Source: Chania fonticola_B (GTDB lineage: Bacteria > Pseudomonadota > Gammaproteobacteria > Enterobacterales > Enterobacteriaceae). From it: a stretch of 64,000 bases of DNA. The notes beneath the pieces were generated by a model. That model had not been told where the DNA came from. It did no database searches and saw only the letters and a list, made by a program, of their open reading frames with translations. A program made the translations under genes and the position numbers. This document shows, piece after piece, positions 53,004 to 61,191 of this stretch. Within the stretch, counting starts at the first letter, position 1; every line of letters begins with the position of its first letter. The stretch is from assembly GCF_048537545.1 (NCBI RefSeq), contig NZ_CP183218.1. One strand, written 5' to 3'.

Positions 53004-53047
53004 TTATTGGCAGTGGCCTGGTTAATGTTATAACTAACTTATTGGCA
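53004..53047. repeat. 9-bp direct repeats flanking the second operator-like site
   Basis: TTATTGGCA occurs at 53004-53012 and 53039-53047, 35 bp apart, on either side of the GTTAATGTTATAACTAAC palindrome. Both are followed by GTGG within a few bases. With the palindrome they form a compact regulatory block upstream of the second MuA-like gene. Confidence 0.5.
53021..53038. promoter_or_regulatory. second copy of the operator-like palindrome
   Basis: GTTAATGTTATAACTAAC matches the site at 52369-52386 at 16 of 18 bases and keeps five of six arm pairs. It lies 78-95 bp before the second MuA-like gene; a half-site TTAGTGG follows at about 53048. Confidence 0.6.
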
Positions 53048-53115
53048 TTAGTGGTTCATGCAACTGGAAGGTCTGATAAGTCAGTTAGGGGTAACGCCGT
53101 GATCAAGGAGGGGGA

Positions 53116-53490
53116 ATGGACAAGGAGTGGTTTACCGCCAACGAACTGAAAGAGAAGGGTGAATTGGGCAGCTCCCCGCAAGGGATCAATAAGCGGGCAC
53201 GTGAGCAAAACTGGCGATGGCAGCGGCGTTTTGGCAAGCAGGGGGTGACCAAGGAGTATCATATCAGCAGCCTGCCCCTCTCGACTCAAAACGAGTTGTA
53301 TCCCCAGCGGTATCTCCTTGCCGCAGAGGAATCGGCGGCTTATACCGTCTCCTGTGATGGGGATCCTTGGGTGCGTTTGCAGAGCTATCTGGCAGGTATG
53401 AAACCTGACGAATACGCGGTTTTATTGAGTTTTCTGGCGGAGAATGGGGCTGCGGGGCTACTGGATCTCATTAGCAAGGCAAATAAATAG
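53116..53490 (+). CDS. stand-alone Mu-transposase N-terminal-domain DNA-binding protein, copy 2
   Basis: A 124-residue paralogue of the protein at 52511-52873: MDKEWFTANELKEKGELGSS with GINKRAREQNWRWQRR and EYHISSLPLSTQNEL is again the MuA N-terminal winged-helix pattern, and no catalytic domain follows. The ribosome site AAGGAGGGGGA is exceptionally strong. Its C-terminal end (EYAVLLSFLAENGAAGLLDLI) is similar to that of copy 1, so both come from one ancestor. It ends 45 bp before the convergent ispB. Function unknown. Confidence 0.75.
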   Translation: MDKEWFTANELKEKGELGSSPQGINKRAREQNWRWQRRFGKQGVTKEYHISSLPLSTQNELYPQRYLLAAEESAAYTVSCDGDPWVRLQSYLAGMKPDEYAVLLSFLAENGAAGLLDLISKANK

Positions 53491-53534
53491 GCCCGCATTG
53501 CAGGCCTATTTGAATATTAAGAAACTTAAATTTC

Positions 53535-54506
53535 CTAAAAGTCTCGTTGAACCGCCAGATGTGCTAATCCTTCCAGTGCGGTTCGATAAGGAGAGTCGGG
53601 CAAAATCTGCAATGCGGCGATCGCCTTGTCCGCTTCTTCTTCTGCGCGCTGACGTGTATAGGTGAGTGAACCACACTCCTGCATGGTAGCCAGAACCGGC
53701 TCCAGCAGATGGCGGCCATTCCCCTGTTCAATCGCGCCACGGATCATCGCAGACTGCTCGGCATTGCCATTATGCATCGCATGCAACAACGGCAGCGTCG
53801 GCTTGCCCTCGTTCAAGTCATCGCCGGTATTTTTACCCAGGGTCACGCCGTCTGCACTGTAGTCCAGCAGATCGTCGATCAGTTGGAATGCGGTGCCAAG
53901 ATAGCGGCCATAGTCTTGCAGCGCCTGCTCTTCGGCCGGGTTAGCCTCGGAGAGGATGGCTGATGATTGGGCTGCCGCTTCAAACAGACGAGCGGTTTTG
54001 CTGTAGATGACCCGCATATAGTTTTCTTCACTGATATTCGGATCGTTGACGTTCATCAACTGCAGCACTTCACCTTCGGCGATTACGTTGACCGCTTCGG
54101 ACATCACTGCCAGCACGCGCAGCGATTCCAGGCTGGTCATCATCTGGAAAGCACGCGTATAAATGAAATCACCCACCAACACGCTGGCGGCATTGCCAAA
54201 CGCCGCGTTGGCGGTCGCCTTGCCACGGCGCATGTCGGACTCATCCACCACGTCATCATGCAACAGGGTAGCGGTATGGATGAACTCTATCAGAGCAGCG
54301 ACGGCAATGTGTTTATCGCCTTGATAGTGCAAGGCCCGTGCCGCCAGAACGGCGATCATTGGGCGAATGCGCTTACCGCCACCGCTGATAATGTAATAGC
54401 CAAGTTGATTGATGAGCGTGACATCGGAATTCAACTGTTCGAGAATTGTTGCGTTCACGGCCGCCATATCTTGCGCGGTTAACTCAGTAATTTGTTCTAG
54501 GTTCAT
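53535..54506 (-). CDS. ispB: octaprenyl diphosphate synthase IspB
   Basis: IspB makes the C40 side chain of ubiquinone and menaquinone. The aspartate-rich motifs LLHDDVVDESD and QLIDDLLDYSAD are intact. ATG 54506 gives 323 residues, the E. coli length and N terminus (MNLEQITELTAQDMAAVN); a longer frame starts at 54557 without support. It is divergent from rplU, as in E. coli. Confidence 0.98.
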   Translation of the reverse strand: MNLEQITELTAQDMAAVNATILEQLNSDVTLINQLGYYIISGGGKRIRPMIAVLAARALHYQGDKHIAVAALIEFIHTATLLHDDVVDESDMRRGKATANAAFGNAASVLVGDFIYTRAFQMMTSLESLRVLAVMSEAVNVIAEGEVLQLMNVNDPNISEENYMRVIYSKTARLFEAAAQSSAILSEANPAEEQALQDYGRYLGTAFQLIDDLLDYSADGVTLGKNTGDDLNEGKPTLPLLHAMHNGNAEQSAMIRGAIEQGNGRHLLEPVLATMQECGSLTYTRQRAEEEADKAIAALQILPDSPYRTALEGLAHLAVQRDF

Positions 54507-54674
54507 TGTATTTTTTTCAGCTGTGTTTCTGTTGACCGCGATGAGAACGCTGCTCACATCGGTACATGGCGGTAACTGTCCTGTTGATTGTACTTGAAAA
54601 TCGGCCCAGATAAACGTTGTGAGAGAAACTGTGTTTTTTTTCTTCTTTTTTCACCTTCTGGCCCTAATCTGCTC

Positions 54675-54703
54675 TTGTCATATGCGGGATTATTGCGTAG
54701 AAT
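54675..54703 (+). promoter_or_regulatory. sigma-70 promoter of rplU-rpmA
   Basis: TTGTCA (54675-54680) and TAGAAT (54698-54703) are separated by 17 bp, followed by a GC-rich TCGCGCCC discriminator typical of ribosomal-protein promoters. rplU starts 73 bp downstream. Confidence 0.85.
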
Positions 54704-54775
54704 TCGCGCCCTATTGTGAATATTTATAGCGCGCTCTGTACTGAACAGTTGGGCACGCGGAAAGCGGAGTTTTAT

Positions 54776-55087
54776 ATGTACGCGGTTTTCCAAAGTGGTG
54801 GTAAACAACACCGAGTAAGCGAAGGTCAGACCGTTCGCTTGGAAAAGCTGGACATCGCAACTGGTGAAGCGGTTGAGTTTGACCAGATTCTGATGATCGC
54901 TAATGGCGAAGATATCAAAATCGGCGTTCCTTTCGTCGATGGCGGTAAGATCAAAGCTGAAGTGGTTGCTCACGGTCGTGGCGAAAAGATCAAGATTGTT
55001 AAGTTTCGTCGTCGTAAGCACTATCGTAAGCAGCAAGGTCACCGTCAGTGGTTCACTGATGTTAAAATCACCGGCATCAGCGCTTAA
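54776..55087 (+). CDS. rplU: 50S ribosomal protein L21
   Basis: L21 binds 23S rRNA near L20. MYAVFQSGGKQHRVSEGQTV and the basic KFRRRKHYRKQQGHRQ segment are diagnostic. ATG 54776 gives 103 residues, the E. coli length. rpmA follows after 17 bp. Confidence 0.99.
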   Translation: MYAVFQSGGKQHRVSEGQTVRLEKLDIATGEAVEFDQILMIANGEDIKIGVPFVDGGKIKAEVVAHGRGEKIKIVKFRRRKHYRKQQGHRQWFTDVKITGISA

Positions 55088-55104
55088 GTTAGGAGAGCGG
55101 ATTA

Positions 55105-55362
55105 ATGGCACACAAAAAGGCTGGCGGCTCGACTCGTAACGGTCGCGATTCAGAAGCTAAACGTCTGGGCGTAAAACGCTTTGGCGGCGAAGCAGTACTG
55201 GCAGGCAGCATCATCGTTCGTCAGCGCGGCACCAAATTCCACGCTGGTACCAACGTGGGTTGCGGCAAAGACCACACTCTGTTTGCTTTGAAAGACGGTA
55301 AAGTCAAATTCGAAGTTAAAGGCCCGAGCAATCGTAAATTTATCAGCATCGAAGCTGAATAA
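55105..55362 (+). CDS. rpmA: 50S ribosomal protein L27
   Basis: L27 reaches the peptidyl-transferase centre through its N terminus. MAHKKAGGSTRNGRDSEAKR is almost invariant, and 85 residues is the E. coli length. A terminator follows, but yhbE and obgE probably receive read-through. Confidence 0.99.
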   Translation: MAHKKAGGSTRNGRDSEAKRLGVKRFGGEAVLAGSIIVRQRGTKFHAGTNVGCGKDHTLFALKDGKVKFEVKGPSNRKFISIEAE

Positions 55363-55389
55363 TTTTTCGAGCCTTACGAAATAGATGTT

Positions 55390-55418
55390 AAGCCCCGCAA
55401 TTCGTTGCGGGGCTTTTT
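55390..55418 (+). terminator. terminator / attenuator after rpmA
   Basis: AAGCCCCGCAA pairs with TTGCGGGGCTT around a TTCG tetraloop and is followed by TTTAC. yhbE begins 52 bp later, so it may be a partial terminator inside the rplU-rpmA-yhbE-obgE cluster. Confidence 0.85.
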
Positions 55419-55469
55419 ACATTTATAGATTGCTTGTGCCAGACGGCACAACGCACAGACAGTGAGAAG

Positions 55470-56441
55470 ATGGAAAAAAAACAGCAGGCTGGCGTTGGTA
55501 TTTTTCTGGCGGTCACCACAGCGGTTTGCTGGGGCGCACTGCCTATCGCAATGAAAGAAGTGCTGGAAGTGATGGAGCCGTTTACCATCGTCTGGTATCG
55601 CTTTACGATTGCCGCCATCGGCCTGGGGATGATCCTGGCAGTGCGCGGGCGCTTACCTCCGGTGAAAATGTTCCGTCAACCCCGCTGGTTGCTGTTGCTG
55701 GCGATCGCCACTGCCGGGTTGTTGGGCAACTTTGTCTTCTTCAGCTCTTCGCTGCAATATTTGAGTCCGACGGCCTCGCAGGTTATCGGCCAACTCTCGC
55801 CGGTGGGCATGATGTTCGCCAGCGTATTGATCCTGAAAGAAAGGATGCGTATCACTCAGGTGATTGGCGCTCTGATGCTGATCTGCGGGCTGATGCTGTT
55901 TTTCAACGTCAGCCTGATCGAGATCTTCACTCAGTTCACAGACTACACGCTCGGTGTGTTGTTGGGCGTGTGTGCAGCCATGGTTTGGGTGACCTATGGC
56001 GTGGCGCAGAAAGTATTACTGCGTCGATTGGCCTCACCGCAGATCCTGGTCTTGTTGTACACTTTATGTGCGATCGCGTTATTCCCGCTTGCGAAGCCAG
56101 CGGTGATTTTCCAGCTCAGCGGCTGGCAGTTGGCCTGTCTGCTGTTCTGTGGTGCTAACACGCTGATTGGTTATGGTGCGCTGGCGGAAGCGATGGCGCG
56201 CTGGCAGGCGGCCCAGGTGAGTGCGTTAATCACGCTGACTCCCCTGTTTACCCTGCTGTTTTCAGATTTATTGGCGCTGGCCTGGCCACAGGTATTTACC
56301 GCCCCGGCATTGAATGTCGTTGGCTATGTAGGTGCTTTTGTGGTGGTTGCAGGCGCCATGTTTTCCGCAATTGGTCACCGTTGGTGGCCGCGACGGGCAG
56401 AAACCAACCTGGTTGCTTCTTTGAAGCGGCCCGGTGAATGA
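55470..56441 (+). CDS. yhbE: EamA/DMT-family transporter YhbE
   Basis: An inner-membrane protein with ten predicted helices in two EamA repeats (about 9-150 and 160-305), typical of drug/metabolite transporters. YLSPTASQVIGQLSPVGMM and WQAAQVSALITLTPLFTLL mark the repeats. The substrate is unknown. ATG 55470 gives 323 residues, close to E. coli; an earlier frame starts at 55434. obgE starts 16 bp after the stop. Confidence 0.92.
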   Translation: MEKKQQAGVGIFLAVTTAVCWGALPIAMKEVLEVMEPFTIVWYRFTIAAIGLGMILAVRGRLPPVKMFRQPRWLLLLAIATAGLLGNFVFFSSSLQYLSPTASQVIGQLSPVGMMFASVLILKERMRITQVIGALMLICGLMLFFNVSLIEIFTQFTDYTLGVLLGVCAAMVWVTYGVAQKVLLRRLASPQILVLLYTLCAIALFPLAKPAVIFQLSGWQLACLLFCGANTLIGYGALAEAMARWQAAQVSALITLTPLFTLLFSDLLALAWPQVFTAPALNVVGYVGAFVVVAGAMFSAIGHRWWPRRAETNLVASLKRPGE

Positions 56442-56457
56442 GTTACGGAGACGGTAA

Positions 56458-57630
56458 ATGAAGTTTGTAGATGAAGCAGCGATCCTGGTCGTGGCAGGTG
56501 ATGGCGGTAATGGTTGCGTCAGCTTCCGCCGCGAAAAATACATCCCGAACGGTGGGCCAGATGGCGGTGACGGCGGTGACGGCGGTGACGTTTACCTGGT
56601 GGCAGACGAAAACCTGAATACCCTGATCGATTACCGCTTTGAAAAATCTTTCCGGGCCGAACGTGGCCAGAATGGTCAGAGCCGTGACTGTACCGGTAAA
56701 CGCGGTAAAGACGTTGAAATCAAGGTACCGGTCGGTACCCGTGTGCAGGATCAGGGCACCGGTGAGATCCTCGGTGATATGACCCGTCATCAGCAGCGTC
56801 TGATGGTGGCGAAGGGCGGCTGGCACGGCCTGGGCAACACCCGTTTCAAATCCTCGGTAAACCGTGCCCCGCGCCAAAAAACGCTGGGTACCAAAGGCGA
56901 GATGCGCGATATCCTGTTGGAGCTGCTGCTGCTGGCGGATGTGGGCATGTTGGGCCTGCCGAATGCCGGTAAGTCGACCTTCATTCGCGCGGTTTCTGCT
57001 GCCAAGCCAAAAGTGGCGGACTACCCGTTCACCACGCTGGTGCCGAGCCTGGGCGTGGTACGTATGGACCATGAACAAAGCTTCGTGGTGGCGGACATTC
57101 CTGGCCTGATCGAAGGCGCACATGAAGGTGCTGGCCTGGGGATCCGTTTCCTGAAACACCTGGAGCGTTGCCGCGTGTTGCTGCACCTGGTGGACATTGC
57201 GCCGATCGACGAGTCCGATCCGGTAGAGAATGCCAAGGTCATCATCAACGAGCTCAACCAGTACAGCGAGAATCTGTCGCACAAGCCACGCTGGCTGGTG
57301 TTCAACAAAGTTGACCTGCTGGACGAGGAAGAGGCCGCCGAGCGCGCCAAGGCGATCGTAGAAGGCATGGGTTGGGAAGGTAAGTACTACATGATCTCCG
57401 CTGCGAACCGCGAAGGCGTTAACGCGCTGTGCTGGGACGTGATGAACTTCATCAATACGCAACCTAAAGCCATGGCGATCGAAGAAAGCGCGCCAGAAAA
57501 AGTCGAGTTCATGTGGGATGATTACCACCGTGAGCAAATCGCTGAAGTGGAAGCTGAAGCGGATGACGATTGGGATGATGATTGGGATGAAGATGACGAC
57601 GAAGGCGTCGAAATCGTCTACCAGAAGTAA
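56458..57630 (+). CDS. obgE: GTPase ObgE/CgtA
   Basis: ObgE is a ribosome-associated GTPase that acts in late 50S assembly and in stress signalling. The glycine-rich Obg fold (1-158, GGNGCVSFRREKYIPNGGPD), the G domain (about 160-335, with G1 GLPNAGKS, G3 DIPG and G4 NKVD) and an Asp/Glu-rich C-terminal tail (about 365-390) are in order. 390 residues, equal to E. coli. Confidence 0.98.
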   Translation: MKFVDEAAILVVAGDGGNGCVSFRREKYIPNGGPDGGDGGDGGDVYLVADENLNTLIDYRFEKSFRAERGQNGQSRDCTGKRGKDVEIKVPVGTRVQDQGTGEILGDMTRHQQRLMVAKGGWHGLGNTRFKSSVNRAPRQKTLGTKGEMRDILLELLLLADVGMLGLPNAGKSTFIRAVSAAKPKVADYPFTTLVPSLGVVRMDHEQSFVVADIPGLIEGAHEGAGLGIRFLKHLERCRVLLHLVDIAPIDESDPVENAKVIINELNQYSENLSHKPRWLVFNKVDLLDEEEAAERAKAIVEGMGWEGKYYMISAANREGVNALCWDVMNFINTQPKAMAIEESAPEKVEFMWDDYHREQIAEVEAEADDDWDDDWDEDDDEGVEIVYQK

Positions 57631-57647
57631 TTCTGCGTAATAAAGTA

Positions 57648-57685
57648 AGGGCTCGGTTCGATGAACCGGGCCCTTGTTGTTTGTT
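57648..57685 (+). terminator. terminator after obgE
   Basis: AGGGCTCGGTTC pairs imperfectly with GAACCGGGCCCT around GAT, followed by TGTTGTTTGTT. It lies 18 bp after the obgE stop, near the convergent pmrB end. Confidence 0.7.
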
Positions 57686-57718
57686 GCGGTTGCTGAAACC
57701 TCAATCGATGATGCGACG

Positions 57719-58774
57719 TTAGTGATTCAAAATATTATCGGGTAACCAGCACTGTGCATCCAGGCCGCTGGCATCGGTGCGGTTTTCCAGACGTAGACAG
57801 CCGCGGTGCAGTTGTACGATACGGATCACGATATTCAATCCTAGCCCGCTGCCGCCATAACGCTGATCCATCCGGCGGAAGGCCTGAGTCAACTCTCCCG
57901 CCATTTCTTGCTTGATACCCGGCCCCTCGTCGATCACCTGTAAGCGTTGCCCATTATTCTCGGGTGTGAGCTGAACACGAATGACACTCTTCTCGGGGCC
58001 ATAGCGGTGCGCATTTTCAACCAGATTACGCAGCATCAGGCGTAACAGCACCGGATCGCCATGGGTCGGGGCACTGGCTGGCTGTTGCCAGACAATATTT
58101 TGCCCGCGTAGAGCGGCAAGCTCCTCCAGCTCACCCTGCAGCGGCTTGATAACGTTGGCCACCCAGTCAAACTGCTGGTAATGGCCGCTGGCGAAATCCT
58201 GCCCGGCGCGCGATAGCATCAGCAATTGCTCAACCACGTGCATCAGTTGGTCAATGCGGGCGATCAACTGTTTACTGCCCGCAACCCCCTGTTGCTCCAT
58301 CAGTTCCAGATGCAGCCGGATCCCCGCCAGCGGCGTGCGTAATTCGTGGGCAGCATCGGCAGTGAACAGCCGCTCTTGCTGGATGGTATGATCAAGGCGC
58401 GAAAATAGCTGATTCAATGCCTTGGTGACCGCCACCATCTCCAGACTGTCGCTGGTTATCGGCAACGGCGTAAGATTATCTGCCGAACGTTTCTCCAGCT
58501 TTTCCTGCAGTTGATTCAGCGGCCGGATAATCCAGCTGATGGCCCAGAAGGAGGCCAGCAGGGTCACCACCATCATGATCAGCGAAGGGGCTAGCAGGGA
58601 AGCGATCGCTTCGGCAATCTCGGTATCGACCCGTTCGTTGCGGACTTTGGCCGACAGGGTTTCATCTACCAGGAAACTGATTTGCTCCTGGCTTTCGTGC
58701 CATAACCAAAACGCGCTGATGAGCTGGGTGACCAGCAGGATCAGGGCCAACATCAGCAGCAAACGACGGCGCAT
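57719..58774 (-). CDS. pmrB: sensor histidine kinase PmrB (BasS)
   Basis: PmrB senses ferric iron, aluminium and mild acid and phosphorylates PmrA to drive lipid A modification. Two membrane helices (about 6-25 and 60-85) flank a short periplasmic loop that holds ExxE motifs (ESQE and EIAE), like the iron-binding motif of Salmonella PmrB. HAMP, HisKA (AADAAHELRTPLAG) and HATPase domains (NLVENAHRYGP, DEGPGIKQE, GGSGLGLNIV) follow. ATG 58774 or TTG 58783 could start it; TTG would overlap the pmrA stop. It is coupled to pmrA. Confidence 0.9.
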   Translation of the reverse strand: MRRRLLLMLALILLVTQLISAFWLWHESQEQISFLVDETLSAKVRNERVDTEIAEAIASLLAPSLIMMVVTLLASFWAISWIIRPLNQLQEKLEKRSADNLTPLPITSDSLEMVAVTKALNQLFSRLDHTIQQERLFTADAAHELRTPLAGIRLHLELMEQQGVAGSKQLIARIDQLMHVVEQLLMLSRAGQDFASGHYQQFDWVANVIKPLQGELEELAALRGQNIVWQQPASAPTHGDPVLLRLMLRNLVENAHRYGPEKSVIRVQLTPENNGQRLQVIDEGPGIKQEMAGELTQAFRRMDQRYGGSGLGLNIVIRIVQLHRGCLRLENRTDASGLDAQCWLPDNILNH

Positions 58775-58779
58775 GCTGA

Positions 58780-59442
58780 TCAAGATGCTGGCTCCAGTCG
58801 GTAACCGATGCCACGAACGGTACGGATACGATCTTTGCCCAGTTTACGGCGCAAGTTGTGCATATGGACTTCGAGGGTATTCGAGCCCAGATCGTCGTTC
58901 CAGGTATAGAGATCCTGTTGCAACAGCTCACGGTTGACGGTTTGCCCGGCCCGCATCATCAGACGCGACAGAATGGCAAACTCTTTCGGCGTGACGTCTA
59001 TCGCCTGCTGTTGCAGATACACCTGCTGGCTGGACAGGTTGAGTGTCAGATCGTCCTGTTGCAGCAGGTTATCGCTGTGGCCCTGATAGCGGCGGATCAA
59101 CGCCCGGACCCGGGCTTGCAGCTCAATTAGCGCAAAGGGTTTGACCAGATAGTCATCGGCACCGGCGTCCAGGCCATCGACACGGTCTTGCAACGCGTCG
59201 CGTGCGGTGAGGATCAACACCGGGATGCTGATGTGCTGACGGCGCCACTGCCGCAGCAGGGTGGCACCGTCGATATCTGGCAGGCCGAGGTCGAGGATCA
59301 CCATACTGTACTGGCTGGTGACGATCAGGCTATTGGCCTGCGCAGCACTGGCCGCACAATCGCAGGCGTAGCCTTCGTTGGACATTGCCAACGCCACGCC
59401 TTGCTGCAATAACTCATCATCCTCAACAATCAGTAGCTTCAT
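58780..59442 (-). CDS. pmrA: response regulator PmrA (BasR)
   Basis: An OmpR/PhoB-family regulator. The receiver domain has acidic EDD near residue 7, the phospho-accepting Asp51 in VILDLGLPDIDG, T and K (LVKPF); the winged-helix domain ends HNLRRKLGKDRIRTVRGIGY. ATG 59442 lies 11 bp after the dacB stop on the same strand, so dacB, pmrA and pmrB may be one transcript. No pmrC/eptA gene is nearby. 220 residues. Confidence 0.92.
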   Translation of the reverse strand: MKLLIVEDDELLQQGVALAMSNEGYACDCAASAAQANSLIVTSQYSMVILDLGLPDIDGATLLRQWRRQHISIPVLILTARDALQDRVDGLDAGADDYLVKPFALIELQARVRALIRRYQGHSDNLLQQDDLTLNLSSQQVYLQQQAIDVTPKEFAILSRLMMRAGQTVNRELLQQDLYTWNDDLGSNTLEVHMHNLRRKLGKDRIRTVRGIGYRLEPAS

Positions 59443-59453
59443 GCCCTTGGGCC

Positions 59454-60887
59454 TCAATTGTTCTGATAGATATCCCGATACAGCCGGCTTTCGAACCGCA
59501 CCAGAGGCGCTCGGCGCTGTTTCTGATCTTCTGGCGGTACTGCGTAACCTGATAGATATTGGACAAAGGCAAGGCGCTGACCGCTGGCCGTGGTGATAAA
59601 GCCTGCCAGGTTATAGACCCCTTGCAGCGCCCCGGTTTTGGCAGAAACCTTACCGTCAACCCCGGCTTCGTGCAGGCCACCACGATAGCGCAGCGTGCCG
59701 TCATAACCGGACAGCGGCAACATCGAGATAAAGTTGAGCTCGCTGTCGTGCTGAGCAATATATTGTAACGCCTGCATCATGGTTGCGGGCGCCAGCAGGT
59801 TGTGGCGCGACAGGCCAGAGCCGTCCACCACGATGCTGTTACCCAGATCTACCCCTGCCTTCTGGCGCAGAACCTGGCGTACTGCATCTGCCCCCGCGCG
59901 CCAGGTGCCCGGTACGCCAAAGCGTTCATGGCCGATAGTGCGAAACACGGTATCGGCAATCATGTTGTCCGACTTCTTCAGCATGATTTTCAGCAAGTCA
60001 TGCAACGGTGCAGACTGCGTCTGGGCAATCACCGTGCCCGTCATGCCTGGCTGGGTTTGGCGTTTCAAATGGCCGCCAATCTGGATCCCTGACTTGACCA
60101 GCTCATCTTTCAGGATGGCACCGGCATAGCTGGCTCCGTCTTGAATGGCGAATGCCAACGGCAGTGGTTCACTGCGCTGGGTCAGGCATCCCGTCAGTGT
60201 AAAGCGGTTCAATTCGCCCGGCACCACATCCAGTTCACAATATTGGGCATCCGCAGAGCCTTTCGCCAGCGTTCTTACCTGGCTGAACATATTGACCGGG
60301 TAGAATGAGGCCACGCGAATAAACGCCATCTCACCGGGGTTAGGGGCGCTGTAAAGGGAAACCGAGAAACAGTTGCGATCGACAATCGCTGCCGCTGGCG
60401 GGGCACTGAAACATTGGGTCATATCGTTCCAGGGCCAGCCTGGCGCTTTGTCATGGCTGGCAAATACCGAGGTATCGACCAGCACATCGCCGCTGATTTC
60501 GCGCACTCCCTGTTTTTTCAGTTCCGCCACCATATTGCGCAGATTCTGCCGCTTGAAGGTGGGATCTCCGCTGAAACGGGCGATAAGGTTGCCACGCAAC
60601 ACGCCATCCGTGATGTTGCCCTGACTTTCCAGTGTCGTGGTGAAGCGATAATCCGGCCCGAGCTGCAACAAAGCCGCCAGCGCGGTAAGCACCTTCTGGG
60701 TGCTGGCCGGGAGTGCCATTTGCTGTGAGTGATAGTCGATGGTTGGCGTGGTCGCGCCAATCTTCTGAACTATCAGGGCCAGGTTCGCCCCATCAGGCAA
60801 ATATTGGGTGTAATCTTCAACCGGGGCCGCATGGGCATTAACAGCAAATGCGCAGGCCAATACACTGACAATTCGTGAAAAACGCAT
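59454..60887 (-). CDS. dacB: D-alanyl-D-alanine carboxypeptidase/endopeptidase DacB (PBP4)
   Basis: PBP4 is a periplasmic class C penicillin-binding protein that trims and cleaves peptide crosslinks. The signal peptide (ending VNAHAA) is followed by the SxxK motif in LPASTQKVLTALA, SDN in MLKKSDNMIAD and KTG in VSAKTGALQG, with the domain insertions usual for the class. 477 residues, as in E. coli. In E. coli it is beside greA, as here. Confidence 0.97.
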   Translation of the reverse strand: MRFSRIVSVLACAFAVNAHAAPVEDYTQYLPDGANLALIVQKIGATTPTIDYHSQQMALPASTQKVLTALAALLQLGPDYRFTTTLESQGNITDGVLRGNLIARFSGDPTFKRQNLRNMVAELKKQGVREISGDVLVDTSVFASHDKAPGWPWNDMTQCFSAPPAAAIVDRNCFSVSLYSAPNPGEMAFIRVASFYPVNMFSQVRTLAKGSADAQYCELDVVPGELNRFTLTGCLTQRSEPLPLAFAIQDGASYAGAILKDELVKSGIQIGGHLKRQTQPGMTGTVIAQTQSAPLHDLLKIMLKKSDNMIADTVFRTIGHERFGVPGTWRAGADAVRQVLRQKAGVDLGNSIVVDGSGLSRHNLLAPATMMQALQYIAQHDSELNFISMLPLSGYDGTLRYRGGLHEAGVDGKVSAKTGALQGVYNLAGFITTASGQRLAFVQYLSGYAVPPEDQKQRRAPLVRFESRLYRDIYQNN

Positions 60888-60963
60888 AATCTCGGGGTAA
60901 CAGCTGGATAACGTGCTGTCATACTACGGTGCATCAAGGGATAAAGTAAACGATGACCCTTAA

Positions 60964-60991
60964 GGAACTCTAGGCTAAAATGCGTATCAAA
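60964..60991 (+). promoter_or_regulatory. sigma-E-type promoter of greA
   Basis: GGAACTC (60964-60970) and TCAAA (60987-60991) are 16 bp apart, fitting the sigma-E consensus GGAACTT-N15/16-TCAAA. E. coli greA also has an envelope-stress sigma-E promoter as I recall it. It lies about 200 bp upstream of greA. Confidence 0.65.
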
Positions 60992-61017
60992 ATGCAAAAT
61001 CGACGCTGACTTGGAGC

Positions 61018-61045
61018 AAACCTCCGAGCTCGGTTTCTTTTGTTT
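61018..61045 (+). terminator. leader terminator of greA, possible GraL-like small RNA
   Basis: AAACC...GGTTT enclosing the palindrome CCGAGCTCGG, followed by TTTCTTTTGTTT, forms a terminator-like hairpin inside the greA leader, about 25-30 nt downstream of the expected start from the sigma-E promoter. In E. coli transcripts that stop in the greA leader form the small RNA GraL. The remaining 145 bp to greA shows nothing else I can name. Confidence 0.45.
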
Positions 61046-61191
61046 ATCGCCTGGAGACGGAAGGCGCAACGCTTGCCGTAATTTCATACGAACACGTCAG
61101 GATGACGCTAATGCCCTGGGGATGTCGAGCTGCGGTTAGCTTGCAACACCACGGGTATATTTGAACAGGATAGATTTAGAGGTATTTAACG

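Noticed and set aside
52075..53490. A Mu-like prophage
   Set aside because: No transposase catalytic domain, MuB, structural genes or end repeats are present; the flanks are ordinary mdh and ispB.
56443..57537. A 364-codon open frame on the minus strand opposite obgE
   Set aside because: Antisense shadow of obgE, whose own motifs are all intact in the forward frame.
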